9,613 nt of DNA. Origin: Chitinophagales bacterium (GTDB taxonomy: Bacteria > Bacteroidota > Bacteroidia > Chitinophagales > JADIYW01). The position numbers and the translations under genes are program-made. The notes beneath the pieces were generated by a model, which saw only the letters and a program-made list of their open reading frames with translations, was not told the origin of the DNA and made no database searches. The stretch spans positions 1 to 9,613 of the forward strand of contig JADLAH010000166.1 of assembly GCA_020848315.1 (NCBI GenBank). Reading direction: 5' to 3'. The stretch's first letter is position 1, and each line of letters opens with the position of its first letter. Shown piece after piece: positions 1 through 6,958 of the stretch.

Positions 1-384
1 GTAGGATCCGGACTCATCGGAGAGCTGGAAAACGACATGGATGCGAGGGCGTTTTTGCTGCTGCTGAAAGAGCGGATGCAGGCTGATTGTGTGCGACATA
101 CCGCACTGTCAGACAAGCCGATACGCAGGGTAGCATTGTGCGGCGGAGCGGGTAGTTTTCTGTTAAATCAGGCCATATCCGGCGGAGCGGATATTTTTAT
201 TACGGCGGACTTTAAGTATCATCAATTTTTTGATGCTGATAATCAAATAGTTATAGCAGATATCGGGCATTATGAAAGCGAGCAATACACTTCACAGCTA
301 TTTAACAAAATAATATCGGAGAATTTTCCTACTTTTGCGGTTCGAATTTCATCCATTAACACGAATCCAATTAAATATCTATAA
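1..384 (+). CDS. NIF3-like dinuclear metal-centre protein, C-terminal part (5' end outside window)
   Basis: This is the last 127 codons of a NIF3/YbgI-family protein; the frame is open to the window edge and ends with TAA at 382-384. The visible part opens with GSGLIGEL, a typical NIF3 stretch, followed by a glycine-rich CGGAGS turn and GADIFITADFKYH. The motif GHYESE then supplies a His (codon 268-270) and a Glu four residues later (codon 280-282), which match the C-terminal pair of metal ligands in E. coli YbgI. Family members form toroidal hexamers with two metals per subunit, and their cellular role is poorly defined; annotations as GTP cyclohydrolase I type 2 rest on homology. An ATG at 37 is internal to the conserved region and is not the real start. 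The stop codon directly abuts the ATG of the next gene, so the two are almost certainly cotranscribed. The family call is secure; the function is not. Confidence 0.9.
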   Translation, partial: VGSGLIGELENDMDARAFLLLLKERMQADCVRHTALSDKPIRRVALCGGAGSFLLNQAISGGADIFITADFKYHQFFDADNQIVIADIGHYESEQYTSQLFNKIISENFPTFAVRISSINTNPIKYL

Positions 385-1155
385 ATGGCACGTAAGAAAG
401 AATTAACCACCGTTGCAGACAAATTAGAGCAATTACAGGAATTGCAAGCTATTCATTCTAAGATAGATGCCATCCACATCCTGAAAGGAGAGTTGCCAAT
501 TGAGGTGGCTGACCTGGAAGATGAAATTGCAGGAACCCAAAAAAGAGTGGCGAAAATTCAGGCCGAAATCGAAGAAGCACAAGCGGAAATCGAGCGCAGA
601 AAAGAACTCATGAAAGACGCGCAGGGTTTGATTACAAAATATGACAAGCAACTGCACAACGTAAAAAACAACCGTGAGTTTGACGCGTTGAACAAAGAGA
701 TTGAACTGCAGAAACTGGAGATTCAGTTGGCAGAGAAAAAAATCCGCGAAGCCAACTTCACTATCGAGAACCACCAGAAACAGCTGACTGAAGTAGAAAA
801 AAGACTGGACAGCAAAGAAAAGGATCTCGAAGTAAAAAAACGCGAACTGGACAATATCATCAAAGATACGGAGAAGGAAGAGCAGGAACTGACTGCAAAA
901 GCGCAGGAAATGGAGGAAGAAGTGGATGAGCGTCTGATTCAGGCATTCCGCAGAATCCGTAAATCATACAAAAACGGACTCGCCGTTGTATTAGTAAGCA
1001 GAAATGCGTGTGGTGGCTGCTTCGGTTTCATTCCGCCACAAACACAGTCTGAAATCCGCACTAAAAAGAAAATCAGCACATGTGAACACTGCGGCCGTAT
1101 CATCGCCGGCGTAGATGACAGCGCGGTAACGATTTCAGAAGAAGAATTAGCTTAA
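385..1155 (+). CDS. Coiled-coil C4 zinc-ribbon protein (COG1579 / zf-RING_7 type)
   Basis: This 256-residue protein has two parts. Residues about 10-185 are a long, highly charged helical region rich in Glu, Lys and Gln with heptad-like spacing, predicted to form an antiparallel coiled coil. Residues about 200-240 form a zinc ribbon with two CxxC pairs, C209-C212 (CGGC) and C233-C236 (CEHC). The best-studied relative is Helicobacter pylori HP0958 (FlgZ), which has the same architecture and was linked to RpoN and to flagellin mRNA; nothing here suggests flagella, so a nucleic-acid or protein-binding adaptor role is only inferred. The FIPPQ segment between the CxxC pairs is typical of the family. 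The ATG directly follows the stop of the NIF3-like gene, an arrangement consistent with translational coupling. A strong hairpin lies just downstream and ends the unit. Confidence 0.9.
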   Translation: MARKKELTTVADKLEQLQELQAIHSKIDAIHILKGELPIEVADLEDEIAGTQKRVAKIQAEIEEAQAEIERRKELMKDAQGLITKYDKQLHNVKNNREFDALNKEIELQKLEIQLAEKKIREANFTIENHQKQLTEVEKRLDSKEKDLEVKKRELDNIIKDTEKEEQELTAKAQEMEEEVDERLIQAFRRIRKSYKNGLAVVLVSRNACGGCFGFIPPQTQSEIRTKKKISTCEHCGRIIAGVDDSAVTISEEELA

Positions 1156-1171
1156 TTCATCAGCAAATATC

Positions 1172-1209
1172 ATTAAGAAAGTCCCGGTGCATACCGGGAC
1201 TTTCTTAAT
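1172..1209 (+). terminator. Perfect 17-bp hairpin, intrinsic terminator after the zinc-ribbon gene
   Basis: Bases 1172-1188 pair without mismatch with 1193-1209 around a four-base GCAT loop. The core is GC-rich (GTCCCGGT/ACCGGGAC) and is flanked by A-rich and T-rich arms, so the descending arm carries a broken T-rich stretch (TTTCTTAATTTAT) that can act as the U-tract. It begins 17 bases after the stop of the zinc-ribbon gene and about 60 bases before mutL. It therefore likely ends the NIF3/zinc-ribbon transcript and separates it from mutL. The ascending arm is A-rich, so the reverse complement also reads as a terminator, but no minus-strand gene enters from the right. Confidence 0.88.
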
Positions 1210-1220
1210 TTATAACAGCA

Positions 1221-1248
1221 TTTAACAACAGGTACAAAGAGTATTTTG
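1221..1248 (+). promoter_or_regulatory. mutL: Weak candidate Bacteroidota-type promoter for mutL
   Basis: TATTTTG at 1242-1248 resembles the Bacteroidota -7 element TAnnTTTG but is one base short. A TTTA at 1221-1224, 17 bases upstream, is a 3 of 4 match to the -33 TTTG element. The site lies after the terminator and 20 bases before the mutL ATG, where a promoter is needed. The match is imperfect and AT-rich DNA gives such matches by chance, so this is tentative. Confidence 0.25.
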
Positions 1249-1267
1249 TATTATTGCAGATAAGATT

Positions 1268-3133
1268 ATGTCCGACATTATTCGTTTACTACCCGATGCC
1301 ATTGCCAATCAGATTGCTGCCGGCGAAGTGATTCAAAGACCCGCTTCGGTAGTAAAGGAATTGCTGGAAAATAGCATCGACTCAGGCGCACGCAATATCC
1401 AGCTTATCATCAAGGATGCCGGACGCACGCTGATACAGGTGGTGGATGACGGTTGCGGCATGACGGACACAGACGCACGCATGTGCTTCGAACGGCACGC
1501 GACCTCTAAAATCAGCAAGATTGAGGATTTATTTTCCCTCTATACCTTCGGATTTCGGGGCGAGGCGATGGCCTCCATCGCGGCGGTGGCACAGGTGGAA
1601 ATGAAAACCCGCCTGCACGACCAGGAAGTCGGCACACAACTTATCATTGAAGGTTCAAAGGTACTCTCACAGGAACCATGTTCACATCAACCGGGCACCT
1701 CCATTGCCGTCAGGAATTTATTTTACAATGTTCCTGCTCGCCGGAATTTCCTCAAGTCAAATGCGATTGAAACCAAGCATATTCTGGATGAATTCACACA
1801 TGTCGCACTGGCCAATCCTGCTGTTTTTTTCTCGCTTCACCACAATGGCAGCGAAGTATATCACCTGAAATCAGGCAACCTGCGGCAGCGCATCGTCAGC
1901 ATATTCGGGAAAAACTACAACGATAAACTGGTACCTATCGAAGAACTCACCGACTATGTGAGTGTCCGCGGATTTATCGGCAAACCCGAGGTGAGCAAAA
2001 AAACACGCGGTGAGCAGTTTTTCTTTGTCAACAACCGATTTATCAAAAGCAACTTCCTGAACCATGCCATTGTAAAGGCGTACGAAGGACTGATAACGGA
2101 TAAGAATTTTCCGTTTTATTGTCTGTTTATCGACATCAAACCCGATGCCATCGACATCAATGTACATCCGACCAAACAGGAAATAAAATTTGAAGACGAA
2201 AAGGCCATTTATCTGCTGCTTAACGCCGCCGCCAAACACGGACTGTCACAGTACAGCGTAATGCCAACCATCGACTTTGAACATCAATCGACTTTTGGAC
2301 AGTTCGTAGATGAACGCATTTACACGGAACAGCCATTCAAGGTAGTTCCATCAAAACTGAACACAGACAGTTTTACCAAAGGGTCTTATTATTCTCCGTT
2401 TGATAAGGATATTCCGTCCATCAAACGTGATGAATTCAGTCACTGGAAAAAGCTGTACGATATGGATGAATCCACGGAGGAGAGGTCCGTGACCATACGC
2501 AGCAAAATGGATCAACTGCAACTGGAAAATGAGAATGACATTTCTCCCAATCCGTTCAAGCACGAATTGTTTGAACCCATACAGCTGCACGACCGCTATA
2601 TTCTGACGCAAATTAAGAGTGGCTTTATTCTGATCAACCAGCAGAAAGCCCATCAGCGGATTCTCTTTGAGCGCTATCTCAGAAATTTCACGCAACATCC
2701 TGCGGCCAGCCAACAGACGCTCTTCCCGAAAACGCTTGAGCTGAACGCAGGCGACGCAGCGCTCCTACAGGAAATCATTCCCGAGTTGCGCATCCTCGGT
2801 TTTGATATTCAGTTTTTCGGCAATACCACTTTTGTCATTCACGGCATGCCGGCCGACTTGCAGGATGAACAGGAAAACCAGCTAATAGAACGCATGCTCG
2901 AAGAATATAAACAGTCGTACAAGACGGATCAGTTTGACAAACGGCAGCAGGTAGCCCGTTCCATCGCCTATCAGACCGCCACATCACCCGGCACCACCTT
3001 ATCCAAACAGGCTATGCAGCAGCTGATAGACGAACTCTTCGCTTGCGAACAGCCTGCAGTGAATCCGGCAGGACATGCCACATTTGTACAATATTCATTT
3101 GACGAAATAGAAAGAAAATTTGAAAACAACTAA
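1268..3133 (+). CDS. mutL: DNA mismatch repair protein MutL
   Basis: MutL couples mismatch recognition by MutS to strand removal. This 621-residue protein is normal length. The N-terminal GHKL ATPase is intact: ELLENSIDSGA with E31 and N35, DDGCGM at 60-65, FGFRGEA at 94-100 (the lid), GTSIAVRNLF from 143, and NVHPTK at 298-303 with the conserved lysine K303. Residues about 335-430 form a poorly conserved linker, and the C-terminal dimerisation domain runs from about 433 to the end. The endonuclease motifs of that domain are degenerate. DQHAxxExxxxE reads NQQKAHQRILFE (457-468), the ACR-type motif reads ARS (563-565), and C(P/N)HGRP reads NPAGHA (599-604). The protein therefore probably lacks the nicking activity of MutL in bacteria without MutH. 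The ATG at 1268 gives the canonical family N-terminus. It follows a terminator and sits 35 bases before the rhomboid pair. Confidence 0.97.
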   Translation: MSDIIRLLPDAIANQIAAGEVIQRPASVVKELLENSIDSGARNIQLIIKDAGRTLIQVVDDGCGMTDTDARMCFERHATSKISKIEDLFSLYTFGFRGEAMASIAAVAQVEMKTRLHDQEVGTQLIIEGSKVLSQEPCSHQPGTSIAVRNLFYNVPARRNFLKSNAIETKHILDEFTHVALANPAVFFSLHHNGSEVYHLKSGNLRQRIVSIFGKNYNDKLVPIEELTDYVSVRGFIGKPEVSKKTRGEQFFFVNNRFIKSNFLNHAIVKAYEGLITDKNFPFYCLFIDIKPDAIDINVHPTKQEIKFEDEKAIYLLLNAAAKHGLSQYSVMPTIDFEHQSTFGQFVDERIYTEQPFKVVPSKLNTDSFTKGSYYSPFDKDIPSIKRDEFSHWKKLYDMDESTEERSVTIRSKMDQLQLENENDISPNPFKHELFEPIQLHDRYILTQIKSGFILINQQKAHQRILFERYLRNFTQHPAASQQTLFPKTLELNAGDAALLQEIIPELRILGFDIQFFGNTTFVIHGMPADLQDEQENQLIERMLEEYKQSYKTDQFDKRQQVARSIAYQTATSPGTTLSKQAMQQLIDELFACEQPAVNPAGHATFVQYSFDEIERKFENN

Positions 3134-3168
3134 TTCTGCATTGCAGGGTTATAACTAAAACAAACTTC

Positions 3169-3861
3169 ATGTCTCAACTCAGCAGATTCGGTGGATTATC
3201 AGACCTCACTCCGGTAGTGAAAAATCTACTGTTACTCAATATTCTGGTTTTTATCGCCTGTTGGTTATATCCCAACCTGACCGACTATCTGGCGATGTAT
3301 TACCCAAGCAATCCTGCCTTCGAACCCTGGCAGATTATCACCCACATGTTTACGCATGGCGGCTTTTTCCATATTTTCTTCAACATGTATGCCTTATACA
3401 GTTTTGGTTCCTTATTGGAACACGAAAGAGTACTGGGCAGCAAGCGATTTGCGACGCTGTACTTGTTTTCCGGTCTGGGTGCCATCGCATTCCACCTGGC
3501 CATCAACGCGATAACGGCATGGAATATTACGGGAAGTCCGGTGATTGACTATGAACAGGCGGTTGCCAATGAAACGCTGGCAAGTATTTACTTTTCCGGT
3601 GTGGTGGGCGCGAGCGGTGCTATCTACGGATTGTTGGCCGGATTCGGATACTTATTTCCCAACACACCGCTGATGTTTTTATTTATTCCGGTACCCATCA
3701 AAGCGAAGTACATGATCCCGCTGGTGATTATTGCCTACGATATCGCTTTCGCGCAGGTAGGACTTGACAATGTGGCGCATTATGCGCATATTGGAGGGGC
3801 AATTTTCGGATTTTTGCTGGTATTATTCTGGAACAAAACCAATAGAAGCAATTTCTTTTAA
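3169..3861 (+). CDS. Rhomboid family intramembrane serine protease (first of a tandem pair)
   Basis: Rhomboids cleave transmembrane segments within the membrane using a Ser-His dyad. This 230-residue protein is a compact six-helix rhomboid with almost no extramembrane domain. The diagnostic motifs are all present: H68xxxN72 in helix 2 (GGFFHIFFN), G147-A-S149-G in helix 4 giving the catalytic serine S149, and A206-H207-I-G-G in helix 6 giving the catalytic histidine H207, with H204 one turn before. Hydrophobic segments lie near residues 17-35, 64-84, 92-112, 140-162, 170-193 and 203-221. A loop of about 25 residues between helices 3 and 4 (114-138) is somewhat long. The ATG at 3169 follows mutL by 35 bases with no obvious terminator. 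Activity is expected from the residues; the substrate is unknown. Confidence 0.95.
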   Translation: MSQLSRFGGLSDLTPVVKNLLLLNILVFIACWLYPNLTDYLAMYYPSNPAFEPWQIITHMFTHGGFFHIFFNMYALYSFGSLLEHERVLGSKRFATLYLFSGLGAIAFHLAINAITAWNITGSPVIDYEQAVANETLASIYFSGVVGASGAIYGLLAGFGYLFPNTPLMFLFIPVPIKAKYMIPLVIIAYDIAFAQVGLDNVAHYAHIGGAIFGFLLVLFWNKTNRSNFF

Positions 3862-3918
3862 TATTTTTTAAAGATTTCGCTGAAATATTTTTCGTCATAA
3901 TTAGTTTATTTTGGAATT

Positions 3919-4860
3919 ATGTACAACAATTCCATCTGGGAAGACATCAAATGGCAGTTCCGCTACGGAACAGATCTCATCAAACTGATTATGGTGAACA
4001 TCACCCTTTTTGTCTTTATCAATCTGGTTCAGTTGGTTTTGTTTCTCCTGCAGCAGCAAGGCGCATTTGTACTCACCGACTGGCTTTCGCTGTATGCATC
4101 GCCCGCCAGGTTGCTTTTACAGCCGTGGGGCATCATCACTTATATGTTTGTGCACGAAAGTTTCTGGCACATTCTGTGGAATATGCTCGGCCTTTACTGG
4201 TTCGGACAAATTGTACAGGACATGATTGGCCGTCCTAAGATTCTGCCTTTATACCTCCTCGGCGGCATCGTGGGTGGCATCGCCTATATTGCCGCTTACA
4301 ACATTTTTCCGGTGTTCAGTCAGAGTGTTGCACACGCTTCCTGCATCGGGGCGTCAGCTTCCGTGATGGCCATCGTGCTGGCAGCAGCCACCATTGCGCC
4401 GAACTACGAAATCGGATTGCTGTTCATCGGTCCTGTGCGCATCAAGTGGATTGCGCTGGTCTATGTGCTGCTCGACTTAATCAATATACAAAACGGGAAT
4501 GCCGGCGGACATATCGCGCATCTGGGCGGCGCATTTGCGGGCTTTGCATTTGTGAGACTACTTCAGAACGGCACTGACTTATCAAGGTATTTTTACAGCA
4601 TCTCGGATGGCATCGGGAAAATTTTCCGTAAGAAAGAAAAACTGAGCGTCAGCTATGTCAATCCGGGTAAGAAAAAAGAATACGCCTCCGCATACAGCAC
4701 TACTCAGCAGAAAAAATCCAATCAGACTTCGCCGCCGTCCGACAAGGCCAGCAAACAGGAACAACTGGATGCCATTCTCGATAAGATTAACCGCTCGAGT
4801 TATGAGAGCCTGTCGAAAGAAGAAAAAGAGTTTTTATTTAAAATCAGTCAAGAAGATTAA
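3919..4860 (+). CDS. Rhomboid family intramembrane serine protease with C-terminal cytosolic tail (second of pair)
   Basis: This is a second, divergent rhomboid of 313 residues. The membrane core (about 23-215) carries H84xxxN88 (FWHILWN), catalytic serine S146 in GASA (144-147) and catalytic histidine H201 in A200-H-L-G-G, so the Ser-His dyad is intact. It differs from its neighbour in having Ala rather than Gly after the catalytic serine. After the last helix comes a soluble tail of about 100 residues: a Lys-rich, low-complexity linker (235-280), then a short helical segment near the end with AILDKI and SLSKEEKEFLF. That terminal segment resembles the small domain often found on Bacteroidota rhomboids (DUF6576 type, from memory). 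It starts 57 bases after the first rhomboid and ends 16 bases before the EEP gene. The second copy is too diverged to be a recent duplication. Confidence 0.94.
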   Translation: MYNNSIWEDIKWQFRYGTDLIKLIMVNITLFVFINLVQLVLFLLQQQGAFVLTDWLSLYASPARLLLQPWGIITYMFVHESFWHILWNMLGLYWFGQIVQDMIGRPKILPLYLLGGIVGGIAYIAAYNIFPVFSQSVAHASCIGASASVMAIVLAAATIAPNYEIGLLFIGPVRIKWIALVYVLLDLINIQNGNAGGHIAHLGGAFAGFAFVRLLQNGTDLSRYFYSISDGIGKIFRKKEKLSVSYVNPGKKKEYASAYSTTQQKKSNQTSPPSDKASKQEQLDAILDKINRSSYESLSKEEKEFLFKISQED

Positions 4861-4876
4861 CTTATCTTAGTGCGGC

Positions 4877-6016
4877 ATGAAATTTCTGAAGTGGCTCTTA
4901 TCGTTTACCTCCCGGAGTGTCAATATCCTGTTTGTAACAGGTTTATTACTCAGTCTGATGGCTTCGTATATCAGTCCCGCAAAATTATGGATACTGCCTT
5001 TTGTGGGCATGGCACTCCCGGGACTGCTGCTCGCTAATATTATCTTTGTCATCATCTGGATTATCCGCAGACGCTATTTTGCAGTGGTCTCCCTGCTGGC
5101 AATTGCCTGCTGCCTGCCTCAGCTATTCCGGCTTTTTGCCACTAATATCGGCAGTGCGGACAACAAAACGGATGGCAAAATCATCAAGGTGATGAGTTAC
5201 AATGTGCGGGATTTTGACTTATACAACTGGAGTGAAAACATACATTCCAAAGAGAAGATTTTTGAAACCATTCAGGAAAAATCTCCGGATATCATTTGTT
5301 TTCAGGAATTTTATAACGACACCACGGCATCTTTCAGCACTATTAAACAATTACAGTCTTTAGGATACACGCATTATTTTTTCACAAGAGAATTGGTGCT
5401 GCGCGGCACGGATGAATGGGGCATCGCCATATTTTCGAAACATCCGATTCTCGAACATGGCACCATTATCAAACAAACTTTTAAAACCGGCTACGGCCGC
5501 AAGCCATTTAAAGGATTATATGCGGATATCCGCATCGGCGACAGCACGATTCGTTTCATCAATGTGCATCTGCAATCTATCTATTTCGGGTTGCAGGAAT
5601 ACGAAACGATTGAGGAATTCCGCTCTACACAGAACCTGGATGAACATGGCGCCCGCAGCATTTTCCGGAAGCTGAAACGCGCCTTCGAACGCAGGGCGGA
5701 ACAGGCGGAAGAGCTGAAAGCCTTCATCAACCGACAAACCAAACCGGTGGTGGTGTGCGGTGATTTTAACGACCTGCCGAATTCGTATGTAGCCAACTAT
5801 ATCAGCAAGGGAATGCAGGATGCATTTCTGGAGCGCGGATTTGGCATCGGGCATACCTATAACGGGAAAATCCCATTTCTGCGCATCGACTATCTGCTCA
5901 CCACGCCGCAGTTTCGGATACATCATTTTGAAGTAATTAACAATCCCATTTCGGATCATTTTCCGGTGTACATGGAATGCAGTATCTCAGATGCCAAGAC
6001 AAATAAGAAAGAGTAA
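4877..6016 (+). CDS. Membrane-anchored endonuclease/exonuclease/phosphatase-fold protein
   Basis: This 379-residue protein has three N-terminal membrane helices (about 15-33, 37-63, 67-88) and then a full EEP catalytic domain (103-368). The metal and catalytic residues of the fold are visible: N109 in SYNV, E144 in CFQEF, H231 in NVHLQS, D296 and N298 in GDFND, D338 in RIDYLL, and S359-D360-H361. The fold covers DNases, APE1-type nucleases, sphingomyelinases and inositol phosphatases, so the substrate cannot be read from motifs. The RRR at 64-66 between helices 2 and 3 suggests that loop is cytoplasmic, which would put the catalytic domain in the periplasm. A lipid or extracellular phosphodiester substrate is then more likely than chromosomal DNA; this is inference. 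The gene follows the second rhomboid by 16 bases. Its stop lies three bases from the stop of the convergent glycosyltransferase. Confidence 0.92.
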   Translation: MKFLKWLLSFTSRSVNILFVTGLLLSLMASYISPAKLWILPFVGMALPGLLLANIIFVIIWIIRRRYFAVVSLLAIACCLPQLFRLFATNIGSADNKTDGKIIKVMSYNVRDFDLYNWSENIHSKEKIFETIQEKSPDIICFQEFYNDTTASFSTIKQLQSLGYTHYFFTRELVLRGTDEWGIAIFSKHPILEHGTIIKQTFKTGYGRKPFKGLYADIRIGDSTIRFINVHLQSIYFGLQEYETIEEFRSTQNLDEHGARSIFRKLKRAFERRAEQAEELKAFINRQTKPVVVCGDFNDLPNSYVANYISKGMQDAFLERGFGIGHTYNGKIPFLRIDYLLTTPQFRIHHFEVINNPISDHFPVYMECSISDAKTNKKE

Positions 6017-6019
6017 GTA

Positions 6020-6958
6020 TCAATGAATCGTATCGCTGATGGAATAGCGGTTTTTTTCCGACCCATTGCGCGCTATCAATTCTCCGAGAAATCCTGCGAC
6101 GAAGAGTTGCACACCGACAATAATAGTCAGAATACCGAGGTAGAAGACCGGCCTGCTCGCGATGCCCACCTGACCGAAAATCGTTTTGGTGATGGTGAGA
6201 TAAAATAAAATCAGAAAACCTGCAAAGAATGACAGAACACCTAAGGTGCCGAAAAGGTGCATCGGACGTTTGCCGTATTTGCTCATAAAGGTAATGCTCA
6301 TCAAATCGAGGAAGCCATTGATGAAGCGCTCCAGGCCGAATTTGGTGGTGCCGTATTTTCTTTCGCGATGCTGCACCGCTTTTTCTGTGATCCTCGTAAA
6401 TCCGGCCCATTTGGCAATGACCGGAATGTAACGATGCATCTCGCCGTATACTTCTATCGACTTCACCACTTTGCGCTGATAAGCTTTCAGTCCGCAGTTG
6501 AAGTCGTGGAGATTGTGGATTCCCGAAACATAACGCGTAGCGGCATTAAACAATTTGGTAGGTATTGTTTTGGTAATCGGATCGTAGCGTTTCTTTTTCC
6601 AGCCTGACACCAGCTGATAATTTTCTTCCGTTATCATGCGGTATAATTCCGGAATCTCATCCGGCGAATCCTGCAAATCAGCATCCATGGTAATGACCAC
6701 ATCTCCCTGTGCTGCCTCGAAGCCGACATGTAGCGCGGCAGATTTGCCGTAATTGCGCTGAAACTGTATGCCGCGGATAGCAGGATTGGCGGCGGCGGCT
6801 GACTTAATCACCTGCCAGGAATTATCTGTACTGCCGTCATCGACCGCAATAATCTCGTAAGAATATTGCTTCTCTGACATAACACGTTCTATCCATGCAA
6901 ATAGTTCCGGCAAGGATTCCGCTTCGTTGAGCAATGGTATGACGACAGATATATTCAA
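6020..6958 (-). CDS. Family 2 glycosyltransferase, membrane-bound (polyprenyl-phosphate sugar transferase type)
   Basis: This 312-residue protein has a GT-A domain (1-210) and two C-terminal membrane helices (about 233-256 and 270-295). It matches the DPM1/GtrB/ArnC-like group, which moves a sugar from a nucleotide donor to undecaprenyl phosphate on the cytoplasmic face. Visible motifs are VVIPLLNE at the N-terminus, V39-DDGSTD, the metal-binding D92-A-D94 in MDADLQDSPDE, the NCGLKAY segment (154-160) and H197-RERKYGTTKF. The start codon is TTG at 6958-6956, immediately after the TAA of the upstream gene. No ATG lies before the conserved ISVVIP stretch, the next in-frame Met is residue 27 inside the fold, and the upstream frame is closed, so TTG is well supported. 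It is the last gene of the minus-strand operon. The sugar and the final acceptor are unknown. Confidence 0.93.
   Translation of the reverse strand: MNISVVIPLLNEAESLPELFAWIERVMSEKQYSYEIIAVDDGSTDNSWQVIKSAAAANPAIRGIQFQRNYGKSAALHVGFEAAQGDVVITMDADLQDSPDEIPELYRMITEENYQLVSGWKKKRYDPITKTIPTKLFNAATRYVSGIHNLHDFNCGLKAYQRKVVKSIEVYGEMHRYIPVIAKWAGFTRITEKAVQHRERKYGTTKFGLERFINGFLDLMSITFMSKYGKRPMHLFGTLGVLSFFAGFLILFYLTITKTIFGQVGIASRPVFYLGILTIIVGVQLFVAGFLGELIARNGSEKNRYSISDTIH
6032..6057 (+). terminator. Possible weak terminator for the plus-strand block, inside the convergent gene
   Basis: ATCGCT (6032-6037) can pair with AGCGGT (6046-6051), including one G-T wobble, around an eight-base loop, followed by a run of T ending at 6057. 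It lies 15 bases after the EEP stop codon but within the last codons of the minus-strand glycosyltransferase. The stem is short. The position and T-run make it the best candidate for ending the plus-strand transcript, since only three bases separate the genes. Confidence 0.35.

Noticed and set aside
141..190. Repeated GGCGGAGCGG in the NIF3-like gene
   Set aside because: Both copies encode Gly-Gly-Ala turns of the conserved protein; there is no wider repeat.
433..774. Open frame of 113 codons on the minus strand inside the zinc-ribbon gene
   Set aside because: It is Phe/Leu-rich because it is the reverse of Lys/Glu coiled-coil codons; this is a codon-composition artefact.
3136..3146. CTGCA-T-TGCAG palindrome after mutL
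   Set aside because: A one-base loop cannot fold as a hairpin, no T run follows, and an 11-base palindrome is expected by chance.
3860..3889. AATATTT/AAATATT inverted repeat between the rhomboid genes
   Set aside because: The stem is only seven A-T pairs with a 16-base loop in AT-rich spacer. It is too weak to call a terminator.
3907..3913. TATTTTG before the second rhomboid as a promoter element
   Set aside because: It lies five bases before the ATG, leaving no room for a transcription start upstream, and no -33 element is seen.
5937..6410. Minus-strand frame of 157 codons across the convergent junction
   Set aside because: It overlaps the glycosyltransferase and the EEP 3' end in another frame, has no motif, and both real genes are well supported.
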